Assembly: GCA_001466705.2 (NCBI GenBank)
Contig: LATX02000178.1
Coordinates: 62,001-126,000 of the forward strand
Direction: 5' to 3'
DNA: 64,000 bases
From: Moniliophthora roreri
Taxonomy: Eukaryota > Basidiomycota > Agaricomycetes > Agaricales > Marasmiaceae
Shown here in pieces: positions 15,133-26,032 of the stretch (position 1 is its first letter; each line of letters opens with the position of its first letter). A program made the translations under genes and the position numbers. Under the pieces are notes generated by a model that made no database searches, was not told the DNA's origin, and worked only from the letters and a program-made list of their open reading frames with translations.

Positions 15133-16702
15133 ATGGCCTCCCTTGCTTCTCGTTCTGCTTCTCAAGCTCTTCGTGCTGCCTCGCGGCGTGCACCACGTAC
15201 CATTGGTGCTTCGAGCGCCAGGGTCGCTTCCTATTCCTTGTTAGCAAAAACAACTACCTCAAAATGTGCTCAACGCGCACCAGTTCAGGTAATTGCCACA
15301 CTAAAAACAGGTATTCAATACGCCTTATTGATATTCCGTGCATGTTTTTAGGCTCGTGGCGTCAAAACCCTTGATTTTGCTGGAACCAAAGAGACTGTAT
15401 ACGAACGCAGTGACTGGCCTTTAGCCAAGCTACAAGAGTACTTCAAAAATGACACCCTTGCTCTCATTGGTTACGGCTCTCAAGGCCATGGCCAGGGTTT
15501 GAACGCTCGTGACAACGGGCTCAATGTTATCGTAGGTGTTCGCAAGGATGGGGAGAGCTGGAAGCAGGCCATGGAGGATGGTTGGGTAAGTTCACGTCCT
15601 TTTTTGCTTTTGCCTTCTCTCGAGTGACCTGTCGCTTACTTTGCATTCTCAGGTACCTGGTGAAACCTTGTTCCCTATTGAAGAAGCTATCAACCGGGGT
15701 ACCATCATCATGAACTTGCTCTCGGATGCAGCTCAGTCACAGACGTGGCCCACCGTCGCTCCGCTCATCACCAAGGGCAAGACTCTCTACTTCTCGCACG
15801 GTTTCTCCGTCGTCTACAAGGAAGACACCAAGGTCGTACCTCCTCCTGATGTCGATGTAATTCTTGTTGCTCCTAAAGGTTCCGGCCGCACTGTCCGTAC
15901 CCTCTTCAAGGAGGGTCGGGGTATCAACTCTAGTGTCGCTGTCTGGCAAGATGTAACGGGTAAGGCCAAAGAAAAGGCCATTGCGCTCGGAGTTGGTATC
16001 GGTTCCGGCTACATGTACGACACTACTTTCGAGAAGGAAGTGTACTCCGACTTGTATGGTGAACGTGGAGTCGTAAGTGCATCATTTCGTAATTTTAATT
16101 CGTGCGGGAAATACTAATCTCGGTATTTTAGCTCATGGGGGCTATCCGTAAGATCAGTTCCCACATCATTAATCTTCTCCGCCGCTAACGGAATTCTTTA
16201 CAGAGGGACTTTTCTTGGCTCAATATTCTGTGCTCCGCAAGAACGGCCACACCCCGTCAGAGGCTTTCAATGAAACCGTCGAGGAAGCTACTCAGTCATT
16301 GTATCCTCTCATCGGTCAAAAAGGGTATGTACCTTCAGGCCTCCAGTATTATGGCTCACAGCTGACTTTTATTTCCTTAGGATGGATTACATGTTCAACG
16401 CCTGCTCTACCACGGCTCGTCGTGGCGCTCTCGACTGGGCCCCCGTTTTTGAAAAAGCCAACCTGCCTATCTTCGAGCAGCTCTATGAAAGCGTGAAGAA
16501 TGGTACCGAAACTCGCAAGTCTCTGGAATTCAACGGTCGTTCCACATATCGTGAAGACTTAGCTAAGGAGTTGGAGGTCATCAATAATCAAGAAATCTGG
16601 AGAGCAGGTACGTCGCAACCCTGAGAATCTCATGCTTCCCACCTCAATCCCCCTACAGGCAAAACCGTTCGCTCATTACGTCCCGACTACAAGCCGGAGT
16701 AA
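15133..16702 (+). CDS. ILV5: Ketol-acid reductoisomerase, mitochondrial
   Basis: Second step of valine/isoleucine synthesis: isomerises and NADPH-reduces acetolactate or acetohydroxybutyrate. ATG 15133 follows ACCACC and opens a classic mitochondrial presequence rich in Ser, Ala and Arg ([20 protein letters not shown]). The mature enzyme has the Rossmann loop [18 protein letters not shown], then [20 protein letters not shown] and [14 protein letters not shown]. The all-helical C-terminal domain has [30 protein letters not shown] and [11 protein letters not shown]. It ends LRPDYKPE at TAA 16700-16702. Seven exons; one is tiny (LMGAI, 16132-16147), and its junction restores Q-G-L-F-L-A-Q. About 400 residues, the normal fungal length. 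Confidence 0.95.
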
Positions 16703-16888
16703 ATGATTTTTCTTGATTATGTACTGTACAGATTAGTGCTTCTACATTACCCAAAAGATCTACTGCATGTTGCAGTTTTTATGATTCACAGACAACATAG
16801 ATCAGATCCATAAAGCAGATCTCTGGAGAAATCTACTCCGGAAATGCACTGAACAGGGTATGTAATCTTCTACAGTGACCTAGTGTCC

Positions 16889-18116
16889 ATGTATAAAGAC
16901 CATCTAGAGGATTGCAGAGGCTTCGCAATCCCGCAACAATATCTTACCCTCGCTGCGATGACTCGTGAACCAGCATCTATCCCCTCTTCGCCATGGAAGA
17001 TCGCGGATTCTACGAATGCTACAAACCATCTGGATGACTCTACTCTGCAAACAAAACATGAATTTTATTACTCCGCCGGAATTCAAGAAGGCCTCCGGAG
17101 GCGTGAAGATGAACTCGCCCTAGTGAGGTCGCAACGCGACACCACGGCGTTGGAGGCTGTAAACATGAGGGCTAAAATTCGGGAGTTGGAACAAAAGTTG
17201 GAACACCACGAAACATCACAGAAACATGCAGTAAGTCAACTCTTCCTCATGCTAAGCATACTACTAATTTCTTGCTGTCCCCTCGCAGGTATCCACAAGT
17301 CCTTCAGACGCGTCATTCACGCATTCTTTTGTTCGAATCTCGACTTCCCCAACCACTAGCAATGAACATTCACTCTCTGTATCTCCATCTCCCCATCATA
17401 GCCCAACCAGTACGAACTATCGGCATGGTATCCCTAGCTATCGTTCCGCGTTTCCGACTCGGGAAGCAGAGATTGCACTTCGAGGGTTAATGGAAAAAGC
17501 CAAAGCAATGGATTCCCGTGCTCTCACGCGCATCAAGAGTCTGTGCAAAGAAGCACATGCTACTCCACGGGACGAAAAGTCCTGGGCACAGAAATTCGTT
17601 TTGTCTGAGTGGAGGAACCCACCTGAGCTGGCTACCCCCAGCAGTCTCAACCGTGACCCCACGAGGCCGTTGCTACCTAACCCCCGTATGGGGGATTCTT
17701 TTGAGTCGTGGTACGAATATTATTGCATCCACAACAGCTCACTTCCTCGCGGTGTCCGAAAGGATACTTTTGGTCGACCATGGAAGCCCGATCTTAGGGC
17801 TAGCAGGATTGCAGCGCAACTTCGTCCGGCGCAGGGCTGTCAGCCTGCTACGCGCACCGAATTCACGGTCTCGCTTATGGAGCTCCTAGACACTCCCGGC
17901 GAGTATCAAAGGATCGTCATCGAACGGGGCTTCTCCGTTGCTTCTGAAGTGACTCTTTCCCCTTACGAGGGACCTGCCTCGGTGACCGTCGAAGATGTCG
18001 TTCGCCACATGGCCGGCTGTGGAATCACTTTTCAGATGATCAGGGATGACCTGGAACCATGGTCCCATCAATACAAGTCGGTCGCGCCGTCGCCAGCATC
18101 GGTGAGGAATGCATGA
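16889..18116 (+). CDS. Unrecognised coiled-coil protein
   Basis: I do not recognise this protein. Two exons (donor at 17231, acceptor CGCAG before 17290) give about 370 residues. The first part contains a coiled coil (EGLRRREDELALVRSQRD to IRELEQKLEHHE). Exon 2 starts with a Ser/Thr/Pro-rich linker (STSPSDASFTHSFVRIS) and then a more ordered region: EAEIALRGLMEKAKAMDS, WAQKFVLSEWRNP, SFESWYEYYCIHN and DTFGRPWKPDLRASR. ATG 16958 (MTREPASIPSS) is in the same frame and is an alternative start. It lies just downstream of ILV5 on the same strand, with about 190 bp between. Clean frame and composition like its neighbours make it credible as a gene. Confidence 0.7.
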
Positions 18117-18226
18117 GTTTTTGGTGTTTGTCGTATCTTTGCAGTGGTTTCTTGTTTTTGCCCAAGTTCGAATATGCATATCTGTTGTCGCATAAATTGT
18201 ATATTATATAACACTGCGCATTAATA

Positions 18227-19937
18227 CTAAAGCTTTTCTTGAACTTTATCGAATCTCTTCCATGCATGCTTCTCGTACTCGATGTGTTTATTACGTTTTT
18301 TGGGTCTGTAGAGATATGTGAGCAGTCGTTCATTCAAAGCAGTGGGAGTGAGAAACATACAGAACAAGTGTTCGTGGCTCAATAAGAGCACGCTGCTGAA
18401 GATTGAGGAAACGGTCACGAAATAGGTTGCCTTCGACCTTAATTGTACATGTCAGATACATCCTTGTCCAAGGGTCAAACAGACAAACCTTGAGACCTCG
18501 TAAGCTTTCGCTCAACTCCTCGCCAAGCTGGACATCAATTTGCCCTTCTGGTACCTTGTGCTTTCCGATTCTTCTACCAGAGAGGCCGTTTTTTAGTTTG
18601 GACTCCAATAATCGTCGCCGTCGTTCCTCTACTTCCTGGGTGGAAGGTAGAGATGACTTCCGCAGGAGTTTAGAACTGGTGCTGCTAAGAATGGAGTACA
18701 TCCGCTTCTTTGCCGCTCGTTCTGCAAGTATCCGTTTCTAGAGAAATGTGGGTATCCATCCGTAAGGTCTATCTGAGATGAACCTACCTCCTCGAGGATC
18801 TTTGCTGCCTTCCGCCGCTGTGCTTTAGTCTTCCTCTGAGGCATGTTCTTCGTGATAGCTTCGGAGGGTTCTTGTTCTTCGTCGGCTTCTCGAGGTTCAT
18901 CGACAGTCATTCCGGGTGGCACATCTCCGTCTGCACCAATCTCCTCGAGTGCTCTAGAACGTTCCATACGCTCCTTGATTTCCTTCGTCTTCTCCAGCTC
19001 CTTTACTCGTTTCTCTTCTATGCTATGGGCCTGCAGAAGCAGCTCTTGATGGGCATTCACGGGCGGATTGTACGACATTCCAGCATGCGGTACAGGCACT
19101 GCCGAAAGCTGGATGTGTTTTCGAGGATCGGGTAATGTATTCTTCGGAGGTTTGGGAGCGGGTTTCTCTACGCTTTCTATGCCAAAGTCATCGGGTAACA
19201 CTTTTTTCTCGGGTGCTGAAGTTGAAGACCAGGGATCGTATTGGCCACTGTTTGTGACTGCTTCGCTGAGACCTATAGAGAAATTGAGCAAGATTCTTCC
19301 GCACTTATAAGAGCATGTACCTGTTGTGCGGGCACCACCCCATTGATCATCCTGCTCATCGATGACAGCACCGAAAGGTCCTTTCCGAGGTTTCTTCGCT
19401 TGTCGAAGAAGACGGTCTTTATCTGCCTGACTGACAGCTCTTCTTTTTGACGCGGAATTCGTGGAGTTTGCTCGAGAGTAGACAGCAGGAACGGCAGACC
19501 GTCGAGCAAGAATTTTGGCGGATGTGAGCTGAGATGAAAATTTAGTCAACGACTTGCGGACTGTGAATCCAGTTAATTGATATTCTTGAGGAAGGCAGCT
19601 TGAAGACGCACTGTTATCGTCTCCTTCTGTGTCAATCTGGAATAAATCACTGTCTGCAGTTGCCTGTAGGGATTTTCTGCGCAAGGTTAGAGACCACAAA
19701 ATAATAGAGTTCACGACCGACGTACCCTAGGACTCTTTCCTGGGTTCTAATTTCTTCCAGACCCTCTTCCACATTGTCCAAATCCACATTCTTCCTCCAT
19801 GCTCGTTTTCCTTTCCGACTAGGCTGCGACCGCTGCGAAGGAGCACCGATTGCTGATTTTGAGACTTTTGGTTTGGATTTCGCACCGCTTGTATTTTCGC
19901 TTTTGGGTACTACTGCATTTGACTTTTCCTTTGCCAT
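18227..19937 (-). CDS. NOP53: Ribosome biogenesis protein Nop53
   Basis: Nucleolar 60S assembly factor of the Nop53/GLTSCR2 family; in yeast it recruits the exosome cofactor Mtr4 for 5.8S maturation. It starts MAKEKSNAVVPKSE and then has the basic GKRAWRKNVDLDNVEEGLEE block near the N terminus. This is followed by DLFQIDTEGD, KPRKGPFGAV, the arch-like acidic/basic helices EEKRVKELEKTKEIKERMER, and the signature RKTKAQRRKAAKILEE. The last exons read LQQRALIEPR and KRNKHIEYEKHAWKRFDKV, the highly conserved family tail, ending at TAG 18229-18227. At least five introns. It is divergently arranged with LCB1, sharing about 230 bp of promoter. Confidence 0.88.
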
Positions 19938-20168
19938 CCTGGATCGCGACGGAGAGGTAATGAAGTAGTGGTAGAAGGGAGAGAAATTCTCGAAGCTCTT
20001 GCCAAACACGGTCAATGACGCGCGCTTAGCGCCTCACACGACGACACCGAGTTTTCTGTTTCATTTTACCCTCCTGACTCAACTACCTCGCCGCCTCGCG
20101 TTTCGACTGCCCAGTAGAAATTGAACGCGAATTGGGTCTTTTTTATCGGTTTTTGACATTTCTTGGGT

Positions 20169-22022
20169 ATGGACAGTGCCTCGTCGACCATTGAACCCTT
20201 GCTGGGCTATATAGCCCACGCTCTGTCAACGCTAGAAAGGACATTTTACAAGCTACCAGGATCAGCGGTCGTCGAACGATACGTCAGGAGCTCCCACCAG
20301 AATGATCCAGGTCGTACCTTCCTGGAATTGGTCCTCGTCGTGTTCGTTATTCGAACCCTTCTCCAGTCCCGCACACGAGCCGACAGGAATGGGAAAAACT
20401 TTATAGAATTCACTGAAAAGGTGCGCAAAATCTAAATTCTCTCTGATTCGTTACTGACAGCTATCAACATAGGAAATCGACGAACTAGTTGACGAATGGA
20501 CTCCAGAACCTCTGGGTCAACCGCTTGACGAGCAAGAAGCGGCTGAGCTGGCTGCGGTTCCTATCGTTGTTGGTCCAAATGGACCTAGACCAAAACTCGT
20601 CAATACGGGAAAAACCGCCTACAATCTGGCTAGTCTCAACTTCACCGGTTTGGCTGGTAATGAGCACATAAAACAGCGTGCCATTGAAACACTTCGTAAA
20701 TATGGTGTCGGTAGTTGTGGGCCGGCAGGTTTCTACGGTACAGTCGGTGAGTAGATTATGTTATATTTTGGCAATTCATTCTATTCAACCTCATATGATA
20801 CAGACGTACACATGGAACTCGAACGTGATATTGCCGACTTCCTTGGCACAGAAGCGGCTATCCTATACTCTCAGGGCTTCTCGACCATCTCCTCTGTTAT
20901 TCCGGCTTTCTGCAAGCGTGGAGACATCATCGTCGCCGATAGAGGTGTCACCTTGGCTATTCAGAAGGGAATAGAAATATCCCGGTCCACCGTCCGCTGG
21001 TTCGACCACAACGACCTGAAGAGCCTTGAGGAGGTCCTTCAGAGCGTCGAGAAAGAGCGCAAGAAGAAACGCGGTCCATTGACTCGACGCTTCATCATCA
21101 CTGAAGGTATTTTCGAGAGAGATGGCGCCATGGTGGACCTCCCAAAATTGGTATGAGTATATTAGTCTTTGTTGGCTTCTGGAAGCTCAAATCACATTCA
21201 GATTGAGCTCAAGTACAAGTACAAATATCGCCTGGTCCTGGACGAAACATTCTCCTTTGGAACTGTCGGTAGAACTGGCCGCGGTTTGACCGAATTGTAT
21301 AACGTTCCTGTACGTGCCGGTACTCATCCTCCCTTCTCGTCCTCACTCTTTGTTCCACTCAGGCTTCCAAAATTGATATGCTCATTGGTTCGGTTGCTAT
21401 CGGTCTCTGTGCTGGAGGTGGCTTCTGTGCAGGTTCCACAAATGTCGTCGAACACCAGGTCAGTTTCCCCAATATCAATGCCAAGCACCGCCTCACTCTT
21501 CTTCAGCGTATCAACGGTCCAGCTTTCGTTTTCTCTGCCTCCATGCCTCCTCTTCTTGCCGTCAGTGGTTCTGAAGGCATCAACATCCTCCGTTCCACCC
21601 CTTCAATTCTCGAAACCCTTCACGAAAATGTACATGCCGCACGAGCTATCCTTGATCGCATGGATAACATCACAATTCCTTCTCATCCTGCTTCGCCTAT
21701 TATTCACATATACCTCCGCACGAATACGCCCTCTACCCAGCCACACTCTCACAAACCTTCCAACCCGGCCTCTCCGCTTCCCCGAGACGCACCTCAATGG
21801 GATATCGCGGGCGAGGAGAAAGTTCTTCAGGACATTGTGGAAGAGGCTTTGGCTCAGGGTGTGATGATCACGAAAGCTAAACGATTGAGGGGAATGGAGA
21901 TAACTGAGGCCAGGCCTAGTATTCGTCTTGCTTTGACTAGCGCCTTGTCAAAGAAGGAGACTGAGAAGGCCGTTGGGATTGTAAAATCTGCCATCGTGAA
22001 GGTGTTGGCAAGGAGAAAGTAG
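20169..22022 (+). CDS. LCB1: Serine palmitoyltransferase subunit 1
   Basis: Subunit of the ER enzyme that condenses serine with palmitoyl-CoA, the committed step of sphingolipid synthesis. ATG 20169 opens [19 protein letters not shown] hydrophobic segment ([15 protein letters not shown]) gives the single N-terminal membrane helix. The aminotransferase fold reads [69 protein letters not shown] and [16 protein letters not shown]. The position that holds the PLP lysine in Lcb2 is not a lysine here, as expected for the catalytically silent Lcb1 subunit. The C terminus has [17 protein letters not shown]. Seven exons, about 530 residues, apparently intact. Confidence 0.93.
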
Positions 22023-22275
22023 TGGCTTCTAGATCTGTACATTACAAATTTCTTTTTCCTATATAATGAGTGATATGTTTGCTTTTAGAGCAGGTACTGT
22101 ATCGACCCGTCCTTGTGATTGAGTAAGCTGGGGTTCAGAACTTGGGCAGAACATAATAGCATGTCGCTTGCGGGATACAAGCTAAGACTACTACACATAT
22201 ACTGTATACATCGTGCCGAAATCCCTGTTCCTAACCAGAAAAGAAAGAAAAAACCGAACTACTAGCCGCGCCATT

Positions 22276-23179
22276 TCAAGCGCCAATTGCTTCTACATTT
22301 GGCGCAGGAGCGGGCGGCGCTGCTGCAGGAGTCACAGCAGAAACAACCTTAGCGGTAACGGGTTTTGCCTCCTTTTTCAGAGGTTCTGCGTCTGTCTCTG
22401 TTGAAGCTGATGTCTTTGCTTTCTTCTTTTTCTTTAGCATAGCTGCAAACAGAGAGGTCAGGATCAGCATCCGAGTGAATGGCAATAATGACTACACATA
22501 CCAACAGACACCGCACTCTTCACCCCGTCAATTAGCTCCCGACTCTGTTCCAAGTATTCTGTATCGTCCAGCCTGTGCTTCTTCCCGGCCAGCTGGGCTG
22601 GTTCTCCAGAGCTTTCTCCGTTCTTCGAAGATGAGCCGGAAGACTGAATACCAAGCTTCTTCTCCAATGCCTCCAGCTTAGCCTTTTGAGCCTCCGCTTT
22701 CGCGACTGCCCGTTGAGGTTCGGATTCGAGGTACTCAGCGAGCCTGCATAAACAGTTAGTTTACATTTTTTTGTTCGACATAAAGAGCCAGCTTACTTTT
22801 TGGCCTCCTTGATAGTACTCAACCTCCGCCCGCTGAGATCCCTACACGAGTCATTGTTGCTTGTCTTCTGACTGCTCATCCTCCCACCAGCCGCCCGAAG
22901 CTGGGACCCAAAACCTCCCTTTCCACCAAGAATAAGAGGTGTAAGACGCATTGTGACGAGATGCACATCTCGTTGAGCTTCATCGTGCAAAGACGAGAGA
23001 GGAGTATCGTTTGCAGAGATGAGTCCGGAGTGGAGACTGAGGGAGAGACCGGCCGGAAGCGATGGGTATTTCGAGTATAGTAGTGGTAAGACCGATGAGA
23101 TTGGTGTGTCAGAAGGAACGGATAGGGAGAGAGTAGGAAAGGGAGAGAAGGTTGATACTAGCAGATTGGTGGATATCAT
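22276..23179 (-). CDS. SDE2: Sde2-type splicing/replication regulator with ubiquitin-like N terminus
   Basis: Residues 1-80 form a ubiquitin-like fold that ends LILGG, directly followed by [18 protein letters not shown]. In fission yeast and human Sde2, a deubiquitinase cleaves after the GG to release a lysine-starting protein that joins the spliceosome or replication fork. The GG-KGGFGS boundary is fully preserved. Next come [20 protein letters not shown] and a helical region ([15 protein letters not shown]). A Ser-rich linker and the [20 protein letters not shown] helix follow. After the last intron a Lys/Ala/Pro-rich tail ([13 protein letters not shown]...PNVEAIGA) closes the protein. Four exons, about 240 residues, somewhat short for the family. 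Confidence 0.85.
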
Positions 23180-23633
23180 GGTTGGCAGTCAGCAAGGGTG
23201 GCCCTGCACAGCCACGCTACTCCGCCTTCTCCATTGTCCATCGACCAGTACAGTATTACGTATGATCAAATAACTAGCTTGGTACGATAACGCCCATACA
23301 CAAATATTACAGGGGTCTTGCGACAGTATCGTTTTTACCCCCGATGAATGCAAGCGTAAAGAACAGTTCCCTCCTTTGACATCTTACGAAGACCCGTCTT
23401 ACAGTGGATGATATATATCACTCTTTCGATGCCGACCGAAAACCTTCACATTCACCGAGCGTAAACGTGCGCATTGGGTTGGTTCCTGATCTCCATAATC
23501 AAGGCCTTATCTATAGCTAGCGTGCACATATCTGTCCAGCCACCACCGCGATTCAACCAAGTAGCTCGAAGTCGCCGCCCAGTGAAGCGACTTCCCTCCA
23601 GACTCAAACGCCCCAGGTGCGGAAAGATAAATG

Positions 23634-25376
23634 CTACTGGTTATTGGGGTTTACCGTAAGATGAGAAAGGAAGCCGTTTGGGATCGCAGGGTTATAGAAG
23701 TTTGATTCTGCAAAACATCGGGTGCTATCGTCTCGCATACCTTTGAGATGATGATATGTAGTTCCAACTGTTTTGTGAATGAAGTTCTCGAGCTCTTCGT
23801 CAGTTTGGTATTCCTGCCCAGATGAAACCTCGATATGGGACCCCATTGTATCCGAGGACACGACTCGGCGTACAAGCTTGAAAGCTTCGACAAGAATGCC
23901 CATATCGACTAATATCGAGGAAGTTGATGTCAATATCTGGCGCTACCAGTGGGTCAGCTGAAGCTATATGAACCTGTCCGCGACTGAGGGGATGCCACAA
24001 CTGAAGAATGACAGCCATATACTGTTTCCCGGGCTCCGGAGTAGCGAGAAAGCCGGGCATAAATAGATCAAAGGCCGCGATGCTGTCGGCAGTTAATATC
24101 AACCGGGTATGAAAAGCAAGAAGGTACGCACTTAAGAAACGACGACACACTGCCGCGAACCCATTCTCGCTGCAAGTCAAGTGTCTTCTCCACTGCTGGA
24201 TTACACCGTTTGTCATGAAGTTTGAGTTTCTCCGTTCTGCTGGATATGGAACCGTCTAGATCATAGAGAAAGGCCATCGGAAAAAAAGCAAAGGTCGACG
24301 GTGTGAACGAATGCATGCCTTTACCCATGGTGGCACTTAACTATTATTGATATCTTGGACGTTGATGAAGAAATGAACACGTTACTATAGCTCTTCCTGC
24401 TCCTTTCTGAACACCGGATCTCGCAAGGACTTTCAAGTGAGGTGACCGTGCTTCAGCGTCGCCAGATAAGTTGCGGTAATATGATCCTATGACGAGCTCA
24501 GCATTCTCATTAGAAGGATTTCTCTCGAGCACTAACTTCTACAACAATAAATGAGTAATTACCCCAAAAATTGTGATGCATGATACGCACGGAGATTTCT
24601 GTCCACGTTGGGAAGAGAGACCTTGGCAGAAATACCGAACTTCTGGAGGATACCTGAATCGTTAATACCGGATAACTCGAGTATCTGTGGCATCTGATAA
24701 CTTCCAGCGTAGACGATAACCTCCTTACCGACGTGAATCTTCTCTGTCTTTCTATTCTTGTTGTATTCGACGGCCTTTGCCACAAATCTCTGGCTTGGCT
24801 GAGCATCTTTTTCAGAAAGGATGCGACAAACATGAGCCCCAGTGATTATCTGGAATGTGGGTAGACTGTTCATTACAGGTTCAGAATACGACTTGAAGAG
24901 AAGTGAGCCTAAAAACTCGATCCAAAAAAAGTACAATTTACCCACCGACGCTAAAATGCTTCGTTTGCATTGTGGTCGATTCCTTTAGTGGCGATAAATA
25001 GACCGGTATTGTGACCGTTGTACTTGAGGTAGTCAACATTCATCCGGCGCAGGTAAATCGGTGAGTAGCCTACAGAATCTGGATTGACAGCCACACCAAA
25101 GCTTTTGGGTGCTTCCCACCATGGCCTCGTAACGGCATCGATGTACCGAGGAAAGGTCTTCTGAAAAGGACCGGAACGTCCATGTATACCATCATCGTAC
25201 TTCATTTCAAGCTCTACTGCTTTAGTCGGGCCGTAGATGAAGTTTTCAAACTGACTAAAGGAAGTTATCAAGAGTTGGGGATAGAACAAACTTGTTGAGC
25301 ATACCTTACGAAAGTAACTGAGTAATGTATTCCAGTTCCATCCTGGGTTTCCAAGTCTTTCCAGAGCTAGTGACAC
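23634..25376 (-). pseudogene. GMC oxidoreductase relic
   Basis: Fragments of a glucose-methanol-choline FAD oxidoreductase in the right order: LERLGNPGWNWNTLLSYFRK (25370), SGPFQKTFPRYIDA, then VIVYAGSYQMPQILELSGI (signature 2). These are followed by AVILQLWHPLSRGQVHIAS, ADPLVAPDIDINF and HKTVGTTYHH, near the catalytic histidine. The N-terminal dinucleotide-binding segment is absent. A weak GGCSAL block near 25.63 kb may be the remnant of signature 1. After TTYHH the frame departs from the family, without the usual VDPxLxVxGxxxLRVVDxS end. In-frame stops fall after VDRNLRAYHASQFLG and after NHNANEAF-type sequence. Both ends and several junctions are broken, so I call it non-functional. CpG content is normal. 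Confidence 0.6.
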
Positions 25377-26032
25377 GAGAGTCAGCTGTGATCTCAGGTA
25401 ATGGCTTGGTTACACACCATCGTTTTCCTCTGCAGGCGCTCTATGCGATCGTGAGCAACAGCTCGAGGCTGATGCGTGATGGGAATGAGTGGGCGTCGAG
25501 TGACTTCAGATTATGTATAAGCGCACCATTTGGATTGACTACCCTAGGTTGAAGAGCGAGGAGATGGTTCCCGATTTTCGGGGCTGTTGAAGCGAGAAAT
25601 CAGGGCTCTGAGCGCGGAGCAGCCGCCGAACCGGACTCGTTGGGCAGGGGTTGAAATGGATTCCGTCTGGCAAGACACTAAAAACAAGCTACGAGTGTAC
25701 CGTGTCAGTTCCTTGAACCTTTTGAGTCCGACTATATTGATGAATTCAAAGTTTAGGGTAAATAGGACGAAAGGCACCTAAGAAACGGCCAGAACGAGCA
25801 CTTCCGTTCTACTTAGCTCCCTGTTTCTTCCTGTACGAGAGGGACATGTTCTATGATCTTCCTCGAGTATGGCACCTCGTCGTTGACGATGACATCAAAA
25901 CGCAACAGCACTTATGTACATAGCCGGGCCGGTTTTCGACCACTCCCCTCAAGCCATCTCGCATCCTGGGCAGGACGATAATCTTCTGGACGTTAACGGA
26001 TTAAATTAACCCAATTGAAATACGGGCACAAC
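25377..26032. other. Intergenic, possible 5' remnant of the GMC gene
   Basis: Except for the weak GGCSAL similarity on the minus strand at about 25.63 kb, I see no gene here. It serves as the upstream region of the trimethyllysine dioxygenase gene. Confidence 0.35.
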
